Assembly: GCA_018873245.2 (NCBI GenBank)
Contig: JAEMBT020000006.1
Span: 10,977,855-11,041,854 of the forward strand
Reading direction: 5' to 3'
Length of the DNA stretch: 64,000 bases
Source: Archegozetes longisetosus
Taxonomy: Eukaryota; Arthropoda; Arachnida; Sarcoptiformes; Trhypochthoniidae
Below are positions 46,701-59,537 of the stretch, piece after piece. The translations under genes and the position numbers were made by a program. Under the pieces are notes generated by a model, which worked only from the letters and a program-made list of their open reading frames with translations, made no database searches and had not been told where the DNA came from. Numbering within the stretch: the stretch's first letter is position 1; every line of letters begins with the position of its first letter.

Positions 46701-49463
46701 TAAAAATATATGTTTATAAAAGAGATATGATTAAAAGATAGCTTAGTTTTTTCTGATAATAATTGAACTTCCGTTACTTGTGTCTCGAAGCTTGAAGTTT
46801 ATTCTACAATCTTTACGAAGTATGTGTCTCAGAAAATAGTGACTTACTGTACAATTTCGAAAATATCATTCATCAATAATTAAGTTATTGCAAAAGTTAT
46901 AATGAATGACTTTTTGTGTTAATTAGCTGTGTATCTGAACGTAAATAAAACCTACTCTATTTCCTATCTATTATGTAGCTAAACAATTTTCAAGCGCACA
47001 TAACCTTAAACTTAAAGAAAATTGAAGATAATTTCAATTAAAAGTTGTCCATACAAACAAACATGAAAGAGTTGATAATCCTATTATAATTACTCTGACT
47101 CTGAAAATATTTCGTAACTTTATAATAAAGCAGTGGATCTCACGAAAGAATAGCTAACTAATTGTATTTTGAATCAGTGAAATAATTGATCTATAGAAAG
47201 GTGTAGAAGTACTTAATACTGTAATTTTCCATAGCTTGCAATGCAAAGATGTGCTTTTCTTCTTTTCCTCTATCTTTACTTTGATGAAAATGAAGTATTT
47301 GTGCTCATTTAACCAGAAAAGGGTTTGGTTGTGCTTCATTTAAAATAACGTTAGATATAAGGATGCATAGAGAAATTCAAATGATTCATGTTATTATAGT
47401 TTGTTATATACGTAAGGTGTTCATATAAAAATGTATATTCCAAGAATTTAATGCTATGATAATGTTATTTCTCAACGTAGCAAAGGAAAATACCTTCAAC
47501 TAAGTTTTATTGAGTAAAATTCATAGAACTTCAAAATTAAAATGAAAAGTTATTACAGTTCTAAATGACAAGTCGGAAAATCAATAAAAATGATAAAAAT
47601 ATTCATTTCCTCGTGATCTGCATAAAAGTTTGGACTTTTCTCAAAGCAAATGATGTGCTAACGATATGTTAAGACAAGCAATTTATATCTTGTACTGACT
47701 CTGTTGCGCTCTATCAAAATAGTTTAGGAATAAAATTAGTTTTGATTAAGTTTCATAGAAGATAACAGTTAATCGAAATACAGAAAGAAACGAAAAATGT
47801 AATCAAATGAAAAGAGAATCTTCAATTGTAAAAAATGTTTGAAAATAATTGATAGCTTAAACGTTTTTTGAAGTTATATTTGAAAAGATTTATAGCTGAC
47901 AAGAAATTTTCTCATAAAAAATTGAACTTATCTATCTTAATATTTTTATGATTGATTGTTGTTATAAGTAGTTAACAATTGAAAATTGAACCATCAAATT
48001 AATTGTATTCAATCTTTGACTTAATATTCATACTTAAGTTGCTATAATAACAACTAAATGCATGTGAAAAACATTGTTCGCAAAAAATAATTGAAAAACT
48101 ATGAAATTATAGTAAATTATGTCTCGGTTGAATGCAAATTAAATATTTGGCTCACTCAGGGTTATGTCAATTATTTGAATTAAAAGTTCAAACATTTCAC
48201 CCATATTTCTATTTTATTAAACAAATTTATTTGGGGTAATTTCAAAAATTATATACCCAGCAAATCATTTCAAGAACTAGCATGCGTTCAAAATTACACG
48301 CTTTCCCATAGATGTAATTAAGAATTAACTGAATTTTTACTTTCATTCTTGATTGGATAAAATGCATGTTTGAAAAAACTATGTGACACTTCAGCATTCA
48401 CTGAGTAAATTCGGTTAACATAAAAATCTTCTCTCAATTATAATGTGAGAAATTGTGTTAAAAGATAAAGATTGAGTGGATAAGAGGCTTTTAATGAGAA
48501 GATTAAAATGTAGTGTTGTCGAGTAGTATGTAATCTATTGGGTATGTTCACTTTACAATATACTGAGAAAATATTTAGTTGTTTTGTTTTGTCTGAAAAC
48601 TTATAAAACTTATAGAACTCATAAATGTAAAAACTGTAAACTGGAGTGCAATGACCCATAAAGTTATTTGTTAAACATTTGAACTCCTCTAGGGATCTTT
48701 CGTACTTGGCCATAAGTAACAATTTAGGTTAGTCTGCGGATTACTTCTGTACGTGAAGTCTTCGATTGCAAGAAAAGGATATCTAAACGTGCTATTAATT
48801 TAATTACATTTAATTTGACTCATTTACATGACATTTACTTTCCCAAATAGTATCTTTTGATTCATGAATCCTAATAAAAAGCATATAATTAGCTTGGAAA
48901 GGAAAAGTTTCCTTAAACAGAAGTAATATCGTTTAAAGGAAAGGGTAGCTCTTCTTAAGTGGTCTAAAGATGAAGTGGGTTCTGATTAAAATTTCTGAAG
49001 TTTATCTGTTAACTCTACAACAAGTTTTAAGTACAATATGCCAGATGTTACCTAACAGGTTGTTGCAGTGAAACGCCAGCCAATGGTAGCATTTAGTCTA
49101 AAGTAAATTTACCAAACTTTTATACTGCTTATTGCAAACCAAATAAAAATTGAGGACAAGTTAGCCGAAGCCCGCAGAGCAAGTCATCTGAATTGCTTTC
49201 ACTGACAAGTGGCTCACAGAAACTGAAGCAAGACAAGTATCACCAATAATACCATCCCTTATGGTCTATGTTATGGCCACTTATCTGTTGTGCGAACTTT
49301 AATCACGATTTACTCTTCTCTCTGCTTTTAATAGCAGTTGCGTTACAAGTGTTCACTTGGTTTCTGTACCTAAAAACTTATTATTTTATTTGTTTTTCAT
49401 CATCTGATTAACTCAATTGGAAAGATTTATTTGTGTTGTTTGTCTGAATCCAATAAGAAGAAT

Positions 49464-49549
49464 ATGCCGGCGCATCACAACCACAATCATGTCACACAAA
49501 GCCAGTTGACGCTCACGAGTGCCAATCTTGAAACTATGGAAAAGTTTAG
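49464..49549 (+). other. Candidate first coding exon
   Basis: ATG-initiated 28-codon open stretch with unusually high GC for this block, reading MPAHHNHNHVTQSQLTLTSA then NLETMEKF, ending at a plausible donor (TTTAG, then GTATTG). Codon use looks coding rather than random. I do not recognise the protein and cannot find the next exon. It would fit an alternative promoter exon of a long gene, but it may be chance. Confidence 0.3.
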
Positions 49550-52500
49550 GTATTGTTATATTTTCTTAAATATACTTTATATAAGTTTATGTAGTTTTTG
49601 AATATTTTTTCGGTAACTCGATTCGATGAAATGAGAAACTAGTGAAATTCATTCAATTGAAACATTGTTTTCTATGAACTAACATATTAGGCTAGACAAG
49701 CTTGAGACTTTTTCAAGTTTAACCATATGATAATTTGTTTAAGTATCTGCTCTAGCAGACAGAGCTTTTTTCTCGCTTATTCGTGCCACGAGATAATCGG
49801 TGCAAAGTACTTGATTGGTACTTTTTGAAAATAAAAATTGGCGTCATATCATATATAACTATATTGTCTTATAAAAGCAATCACTAGCCGATCAAACAAT
49901 TATATGCTTTTTAGAATTTATAATGAGGTGAATAACTTCGCGAAGTATGAGTAGAACATAGGATCTACTGACAAGATGATATTTTTATCGTCAAAATTTT
50001 ACAGTTTAATTCATATTCGATTGACTGTGACATCGCTCAATGTTTGCATATTAAACAAGCTATAAATTGATGGCATCTATATTTCATCATTATCTCCGTA
50101 TAAATTTGTATAAATTGCTGCACTCGAACCTTTCGTAGGGTTTACTTTGTTTCAAATAACATTTCATTAAAAGTAGAATTCAGTCCATTTGCTTAGAGAT
50201 AGGGATTAGAAAATAAGTCAACTGTTTTCGAGCACAAAACACATTAATCTTGGAGTAAAATTAGAAATATATCGAACTTGAAACTGATTTGAAATCGATA
50301 GAAAGATATAAATAGGTTGGATTAGTTTATTGGATAGATTGGAAAGGCATTAAGCAAGTGATGGGTTGGGACAACAGTGAACTCTATTTTGAATTAGGCT
50401 TATTTTCTAATTAAAGGTTAACGTAACTCTTTTCAAATTATATTGATTTTTGAGTCCATTTTTCAAACTGCAATTTCGCACGCCTTCCAAACTAAACCCC
50501 ATTGAGTTGACAAACTCACCACTAAGATCAATACACTTTCGAAGTAGATGTAAAACAATTTCTGTGGCTTCACATCATAGCAATGATTAATCATTTTGTT
50601 GACTACACCTTTGAAAAGAGTTAAGTGAAAACGAAGTAATAAGTGAACAATAATTTCAAACTGATTCACTTCTGATATGACTGAGCGATGGGTGTAACAG
50701 CTCATGAATAAAAGGGTTCGAAATGAATTCGTATGAAATTGATGACTCTTAAAATGAACCGTCTTCGCCAACACTCAACAGACACTTTCATTTGACCGCA
50801 ACGACGTTTGCTTTCAAACTATTTTGGTTGAATAAACAAAATTTGCAACTGGTCTAGACGTTTGGACGAAGTTTTCTAAAACTATCAAAGTTAAAACATA
50901 TCGAGATAATAGGTCTTCATTTGTAATAAAAATGGATTGATGAGGTTATGGATTTGAGTCTTATCTTGAAATAGTTATCTGAGATATAATTGAAGTTAAA
51001 AGTTGGTTTTGTTTAGTGATTGATGTTATCATAGGAAGAAAGATAGATTTGCTAAAAATATTTAAGAGTCAGTTGAGATGTTATGTTAAGTAGATAATTA
51101 GTTTGTTCAACCGCTACTTCAATTGATGTTTTAAATGAAAGTAACTCTAAACTTGTGGCTTTCATTTCCTGCTTACAATTAACTTGTTGTGTGACAAATG
51201 TAATAATAGAATTATTTTGGTTCCATTTAACGGATAAGATGTTAAGAGTTTTGTAACATTTGCTTCCTGTAGAACATCTCATCTTTTTCAGGAGTGACAA
51301 CTCTCAGCGAGATTTGATAGACATCACATCAAATTACTCTCATTATTATTAAGTTTTGGTTTTAATAAGATTCCCACATTTACTTATCTTATCGCAACTA
51401 TAAGACTTTTTTAAGCTATCAAACTATTTTATCATTTAAATTCTATAAAAAACTGTTTATAGTCTTTGTCTTTGTCTAAATAAGAATCAGAAATAAAGTT
51501 GCAATAAATAACATATAAAACTTTATGGATTCTTAAACATTAGAAAATCATAACAAATTTTATCTACATTTAGCTATATTTCAATTTTCATCCGCTTTTG
51601 TGTAAGTTTTTAGCTTGTCTTGAAATTGAAGCTAACTTTGCATTAATTAGGATAAATTTATCTTCAGTACAAAGTCGGGCTGAAGCATTAGAAAAATAAT
51701 GTGTTTAATTTAGACCAGTTTTCTCACATAAATTAGTCCTCATTATAAACGTATTAAGTAGCGATATTTGTATCTGTCTTATTTATGATTTAAACGAATT
51801 GATTGAACGAGGAAATATCAATGGATTGTGTTATCTTTCAATTGCTAATTATTTTAACATTAAAATGTAAAGCTATGATTTGGTCGATTATTTTTATCCC
51901 AATTATTGTACATTCGCTTGTAGGTTATATACTGAACATATTCTTATTACTCTTATAAACTTAATATTCTTCTTCTCAATACAAGATAGCAAACTTAATT
52001 AAATATTTTATAAAACTGGTGTCACCCGATCGCAACCTCAAAACACATAATAATCATTAAGCTTGTTGATAGAATCATAAGAATTAGATTTAGATTAAGT
52101 AAAATCGTGCCTCATTTTACGTTATGCAACTAAATATATCAAATATTTTTCAATTTAATCATTATAGCAGTTGAACCGCAATAATTTTTACTGGAAATAA
52201 TTCAATTTTAGTAAATTTTTCTGTTTGATGGACTTGAAAAGCGGTGTATTTTTCTAAAGAAATATCATTTAGCTAGAATTCAAACTAAAGAGACAAACGT
52301 TGAACCGGTTAAGTATGAGAGAAAGCGACTTCATATCAGAAAAATTAACAAAACTATTTCAAACTCAGCCCAAGTCAACGAACCAGTCCTACCGGCGAAC
52401 AAGTGGAATATATAACATAGATTCTTCATCTATTCATCTTCGCTAATACCAGTTAATTGTTTAGATAGAAAAATAAATTCTCGTTACGCCCTTTATTGTC

Positions 52501-54336
52501 CTTTATTTCACTTAAATGAGTCAAACCCTTTGATTTTTTCGAAGTAATAATAAGGTATTAACTATTTAAAAAGCTGATTTCAAAGAAAATTAAAATGTCT
52601 TTAGTCACAATTTGTTGAGTAACCTATGCTAAGTCTATACGTAAAAAATAAATAAAATGCATGCATAGTTTTTTGAATGATTGACTCAGCTGTGTGTCTG
52701 TTTGCCATAGAGTAACCGAAAAGTTTTTCCAAAGTGTTACACAAAAGTGATCATTGATTCCGTGTCCGCTTTGATGCTTAAAAAAACATATCAATGAACA
52801 GGACCTAAACTGTCAAACACATAATAGTGAGAACAGTATTGATTACACAGGAGAACAGGTGGTCTACGTAGATAAAATGATATAACTTGTACATTATTGT
52901 AAATTTACATATATCCATGAACATCCTATACAATAGTGTCCGTGTTTCTGTTTGACACTGAGTCTGTGGTAGTCGTAAGCACCAAATATTGGTATAACTA
53001 AGCTCATCATGACCTTTGGCAGAGAGATAAGGTATTATGCTTGCCGAAACTAGCCAGCGGCTAGTCAATTAGTTGTAAAGCAATTATTACCTAAAACTTG
53101 CATATCTAATAGTAGTCGGGTATCAAGTTTCTACTACGGAAGGTAGTGTAATTTGATCCGTATAGTGGGAGCTTCTGGCTTCTTTTATTATGCATTCAAT
53201 TATAAGAGAAGAAAAGATTTTTGAGTGAAAAATGAAACTACAATCATTCTGATATTACGCTCGAAATTTTATGAAATGGCTCTAAAAATTGACGAGTTGT
53301 AAAATACGAAACTATATAGAAATCAAAACTATTGATTCACAGCATTCAGTTGTCACCACTTGATGCGACTTATTTTTCAAGTTGTCAAAGACATCCTCGG
53401 AAAACGTCATTCAAATTAGATGAATATTCTGGTTGACATATTTAAGAAGATTATGTAATGTACTTGTTAAGTCAATTATTTGATGTTAGCCAAACTAAAT
53501 ACCGTTTGAATAGTTACAAACTTAATATTAAGAATTGTTGAGAGAAGATTAAGTACTGATTTGATTATGGACAACAAAATCATTTATTGTACAGTACTTG
53601 TAATTTCGTAAGTTTCCTAATTCTCCTTTTTCAATTTCTGTTTTATCTTAAACCTCCTTCTACTTTATTAATCAAGTGTAAATACTTACCATTGATTGTT
53701 CTCAATTTGAATGCATTGACGAGTCTTGAGCAATTTTTCATTCACTTATAAGCTTTCGATTTAGTACTTGCTTACAAAAAGTTCATTAAACAGATGCCAA
53801 ATCGATTGAAGTATTGATTGCTTATAGATTGTATTAGAAACAAAGAGCACTAGTGAAACAGATCTAGATTCGCCCAATTATTACAATTTCTTTATTTATA
53901 CTCCAAGTTAATAATAAACGCCTTTAGAGATTGAAATTATTTGCTGTAAAACATGAACGCAGAGGAGTAACAGAAATGATTGTTATCAAAAATGTGACAT
54001 AACAAGTACAACGATCAAATACGATCAAATTTAATTTCCTAAAAAATGATCAGTTTATTCAAGTATAAGATAGCCATTCAATCATACACTTCGTATTCGA
54101 TCATTCATTATTATTATTGCATAAATTATAGTCAAAAGTTTGCGTCTCAGAAACTTATTTTAAAATCCATTTCACAAATCATTTATTTTCATTTTTACAA
54201 ATCATAACATGAGAAACATGAAACACAAATCCTAAATCCAACTTTGTTTGATACTGACTAATTTATTATTGTGTAAGGGCTATCAATACTGAGATCTTTA
54301 TTTAAATTTCATTTTCAGTAAGAAATTAATTTGAAT

Positions 54337-54412
54337 GAGAGAGAGAGAGAGAGAGAGTGAGTGAGTGAGTGAATGAATGAACGAACGAATGAATGAATAA
54401 ATGAATGAATAA
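54337..54412. repeat. (GA)n-(GAGT)n-(GAAT)n compound microsatellite
   Basis: A GA run is followed by GTGA units and then about ten GAAT/GAAC/AAAT tetramers. The tract grades from a dinucleotide to a tetranucleotide repeat. Confidence 0.9.
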
Positions 54413-55259
54413 GATGACTAATTAACTGAAGAAATAATGTCAGATGTATAGCATTTAAGAACCTAATGAGTTTATCAGAATTTGATTGAGGTCTCAGACG
54501 AACATTACGCAAATAAATAGTGTGAAGGGTTTTCAGATTCATTCACGTACTACTGATTTGAGTGTCAATTTGTGAGCTCTAAATGTAAATAAGATTGGAT
54601 AGAAAAACTTAAATATTTGCAGTTAAGAAGAAGAGTCACTCGATGATCGATAAAATTAGTCCTAGTTATGTGGGCAAATATTTTCATGTCCTAATCAATT
54701 ATCACTTCATTCATAGTTTTGTGAATCTTTTGAGAAAATTAAATAAAAGGCAATCATTACGACTACTTAGTTCGCAAAAGTATGTTATAATGAACTAAAA
54801 ACAATGACATCATTGTCTACTATATTGCAATACATTAAGCCTCATCAACTCATAAATCATTTTTGAATTATTTCCGTCAATTTAGCAATAGCTTGATTAA
54901 AGTTACGCAGTCGAGTATTTATGTTAATGAAAAGTTAATTCAAAAGTCAGTCTAGTCTGAGACAACCGTTCAATTATTGCTAGTATTACGTTATCAGATT
55001 TGTTTGTGTGCCTTAGTTAAAGTCTTAGTTTTTATTTATTTATTTTTGCATCAATTAAGTTAAAGATCTGTTACTTGAACTTAGTAATTCGTTTTTCAAC
55101 TTATATCTACCTTATTATGAAGATTAACTGAAACGTTTTTAGAACTAACAAAATTAGATAGAGCGCAAAATACAATTTTCTTCATCCATTTAAACGTTTA
55201 GTACAGTTTTGCTGCCATTCAGTTTCATCAGTTATTCATTGAGTAGACATTTTCGATGT

Positions 55260-55315
55260 ACAAAATTACAAAATTACAAAATTACAAAATTACAAAATTA
55301 CAAAATTACAAATTT
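55260..55315. repeat. 8-bp minisatellite (ACAAAATT)n
   Basis: Six perfect consecutive ACAAAATT units (55260-55307) and a degenerate seventh (ACAAATTT). Perfect identity suggests recent expansion. Confidence 0.95.
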
Positions 55316-56574
55316 ACTATTCATTTATGCAAAAATGAATATATTTTAGAGATTAATAAGCAGATATCTAAATTGAATTTTTGATTACTCAATCGATTAG
55401 CATAATATAAGTATTACCAAACGAAAATTGTCAAAAAAACTAAATTCTACAGTCACATAACCTGTAACATTTGAAAAGCAAATTATATTTTAGAGAGGAT
55501 TCTATGCATTCGTTTAGTAATAATTACGAAACAAGCCTACAAAAAATCAAACATTTCAATCAACTCGAATCTTGTTGATGGAATGGGTTTCATAATCGAT
55601 CAAATCTAAAAAGGCTCCAACCAATTGCCTTTGACTCTATTTCTAAAAGCTATATTATTAATTGCAAAATCCACTTGAATGATAAGCTGAAAATCAAAAT
55701 TCATAAATAATAAAGTAATTAAACTATCTCTACATAAAGTATTAAAAGGTAAATCAGTTTTATTTCCTCTGGCAGTCATGCATAAGTTATGTGCTGTACT
55801 ATCGTGTTAATTACTCAGAGTATTAATTAGGAATATAATAGTTTAGATCAACAATCCATCTCATTGTTGAGAATCAAACAACTTAATGAGTAGTCTTCAA
55901 TGTGACCATCCCTGATATGACAGACAATAAGTATGGACAATAATGAAAATTACTAAGATATTTTGAAGCCTTCGGGGAACGAAAATAAGATGGTGATCAA
56001 ATTGAAGGTTCAATCCATAAAAGTGATTTGAGTCATCCAAATGACAGCTGATTGAGATTTCCTAAATCATACCGTTTTTCAAATTTTTCTTTTTTCAAAT
56101 TTTTCTTTTTTCAATAACATTTCCTAATCAGATCCTTATATTACATGTTTAAAGTATTGAGTCAAGCCTTCAATTCCTCTAATTTGAATTCTCGAGAAGT
56201 AAAGTTTGTGATCAAAATACATAAACAACTGATTGAGAGTAGACTTTATGACGAAATATTGAATGTTGAAAAGATAGTCTATCACTAGCTTGAAGGCTTA
56301 TCTTTATTCATAAGGTACAACTTAAGATAAGAAGTTTGGGCAAAAGTTCTTATTTGTCACATGCTATTTGATAAGCACTCGTAAGCATAGAAATTGAAAA
56401 ATGACTCAATTTGGCAAATCAAGTTTTAAGAGTAAACGTCAAATTTCAAGACTGCATGTTATTCAAAATTGAACGACTTCTCCTCGCAATTCAATGTAAA
56501 GGTCGTGATTACCTATAGATACTTAAACTTACAATGACAAACTTAATAATCCGCTACAGTAATAAGGAAAAGGC

Positions 56575-56760
56575 TGTTGCTACGTCTATCTATCTATGAC
56601 GCGCATCAAATTTTTGCCAAATTTGATTTGTTTTGCCTTCATTACTATATTGAATATTTTATAAGTTACTTAATATGTTCAATATGATAATCCGATGGAA
56701 AACATGAAACGACAAGGCATTTTTCTGGTTGCTATCTACAATTATTAAGTTTTTAAGTTT
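56575..56760. repeat. Repeat family H2, copy 3 (rearranged)
   Basis: 56575-56628 matches the first half of the 38.5-kb copy as its reverse complement (TGCGC, AAATTTGGCAA). 56715-56760 matches its second half in direct orientation (TTTTCTGGTTGCTATC, ATTATTAA). The two halves are separated by about 90 bp, suggesting an inversion or a longer inverted-repeat parent element. Confidence 0.55.
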
Positions 56761-59467
56761 ATACAATAATTATCACGATCACTGCACATTTATAATGAAA
56801 TATGACATTATTTGTTCTCTTGTTCTAACTGTCTATATTTTTCTGTAAAGAAAACATGATTGCATTTGAATTGGTGTCATAAGTCTAATGACAATATTTA
56901 TCACGTCCTCAGTATTCATTAGTACAATAGAAACGCGTCTACGCTAAGAGTTTAGAAGATTAACTCCATAAACAAGATCTTGCTCCTATTCTTTTGTTTC
57001 TCATCTAAACAAACAAAATATTCAGAATAGAACTTAGATTAATATGTGTATTAAGAGGTCGGTAGAGTTGGCTTTTGATCGGCTTAAGATTTAAATAGGT
57101 TTTGACCCATTGTTGACGTTGTAAATTGAAAATTATTTTATTTGTGCAACTGCTTTATTTCGGCACAAGTTACTTTCTACCTTTTGATCCTTACAGAATT
57201 AGGAATTAATTTCAAGTTTAAAAAGTCACTTAAAAAGTTTAACTTTTATCAAAACAAGTTGACCTAAACTTTATCTTTGGGCAAAAAACAGTCGTAGCGA
57301 TCAATAGATTGTGCAAATTTTTCAAATAAGCCCTGAAACAAATGTGACAGGTATTAGACTAATTGAATTGAAGCTAAATGTTTGTATTGATTCGATTAAG
57401 TGAGATAAAGCATTACTCGTTAATGAAGTCCAGACACAGAACAAGTGAGCACACATCATGTACTATAACATCTGATGTGCTTTTATGCATCTGAACACTC
57501 AATCATTTATTATTGTTAACAAGCTATATGCATAAATTGTTCGAGTAACTTAATTTTACAAACTGTGTACCGTTAACTGATTGTTAGTGACATGTGAACG
57601 CTTTCGTAGCAAAACTAAGAGATTGTGAATTAGGAAAATAGTAAAACAAGCAAATTGTCAGCACTAAGAGATGATCAGTTGTGAAGCCGGGACTTTTCGT
57701 AAGTCGACGGCAATATCTGATATTTTCAATAAGGAAGTGAATCTGAAATGAGAGTGCATCATAAGTTGAATCTGGAAATTTTTCTCTTAATGATGATTAG
57801 ATTGATTGAGAATTGCTTTTCCGCAGACAATATTGCATTTATCTCTGTTGACTTTCACAAAAAACTGGTCGATGTCATCGACCTATAATGGATAAAACTT
57901 AAAAATATTTTTATAATTTTAGCATTTATGTACTTAAACTTCTTTCAATGTATATCTTTTTTCGAACGTAGCCTAAGGCTAGGTTTAAATGCCTGGACTC
58001 ACATATTCTGATTAGAGTTCGTAACCTTTTAAATGTGCTAATATTTTGAATAAAATGTCAATTTGAAGTGTCTTTCAGACATATTGACGATATTGAAGGT
58101 AAAAGTAATGTTACGTTCTTCAGTTTGTTCAGATTGAACAATTTTATGCTTGAGTTGAGATTTGTTGCGCGTAATTGACGACATATTGATTCGATATCGA
58201 TCTATTGATTTCGATATGGTGTCAAATATTAAGGATTGCTTGAAACTAGATTTATGGAGTAGTGCATATAAATTACAAAGAGTTTAACTGAAGGCAAAAA
58301 GCATATAATGGGCTACTTAGTATACTTAAACTCTTCAATGACACCATATCTAATGCAATTATTGACATGAACTACAATAAAAGTAAAAAATATCACTCGC
58401 AGACATAAATATCTTATGAATTGCATTTTGCGTTTTGAAAAGGCTTATATCTATAAGAGCTTAGCGTTTTTCCTGCTAGTCATAAGTAATGATTGAAACT
58501 ACCTCTAATTTATTATGACATATAAATGTTGCTCAAGGCAAAAAACGTGTCAAATTTAACATGTTAATTCAAATATATCTATTCAATGAATCAAATGCTG
58601 ATAATCTTTACCTTTTATTAGCTTTTTGTTCTTATCAATCAATATGAATGCAAACAAATTTATTGCATTTTTGTTAGGGTCAAATGACTAAAAAGTAAAT
58701 AATCTTATGTGAAATAGTGCTCGAAAATAATTTGGTTTTTTTCCACATTCTTGCGAAACATGCAGACCAGGTCCTAATCTTACTTATCGCTTAAATACGT
58801 GACGAGTCAAGTTCTGGTAATCAATATAGTGAGCGCGTGTTTTACTAAATTGAATACTCAAACATCTTTTCTTTGATTTAATTAGTGTTAAGCCAAATAT
58901 TTTTGCAGGAATGAAGGAAAAGGAAGCTAAGTTTTATTAATTGGCTTCAGTTCCTAACTTTGCCTGTATTATTGCATCTGGTGCTGATCTAAACTTCTCT
59001 ACTAGGCAATTGCACGAAAAAGAGTAGATTGAAATTTTAATATTAGTTAATAAACATCATTGTTAGATAGTGTTTATATTGACTTTTGCTTTGGATCGCA
59101 TTAGTGCTTGGGTTTACATTGAATCAGTTATAACAATACATGCAATAACATTAAGTTATTGAAATTTTCATTGACTGCATATGAAGCACAACAATCAGTT
59201 TAAATGGACGCACTTTGCTCTTCAACAATTTGATTATTACATTTTGAAATATGATAAACACGTGCTACAAAGAGTGCTTACTATACTTAGAAGCGTACAA
59301 AACTTAAAGTTACAAATTTCATTATTAAACCATTAGTGCATTATAGTACTCGATGCGAAAGCTGATGCAAGTTTCAAAATAAATGTTTGATGTTCCTCTT
59401 TCAAATCTAACTTATAATGTTTTGCATTAAAAATATGCGCAACTGAAACCTATAGTCAATATTTTGT

Positions 59468-59537
59468 TGGGTCAGTGCTATTGTGTGCTATCTCTAATTG
59501 AAACAACGTTGCAGATAGAGCTTTAGAGCGCTAACTC
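59468..59537. repeat. Hairpin repeat family H1, copy D
   Basis: Left arm GTCAGTGCTATTGTGTGCTA followed by TCTCTAAT, right arm GATAGAGCTTTAGAGCGCTA; imperfect pairing over about 26 positions. Confidence 0.6.

Noticed and set aside
50463..50774. 103-codon minus-strand frame considered as a transposase or integrase remnant
   Set aside because: Neither strand gives a conserved catalytic motif.
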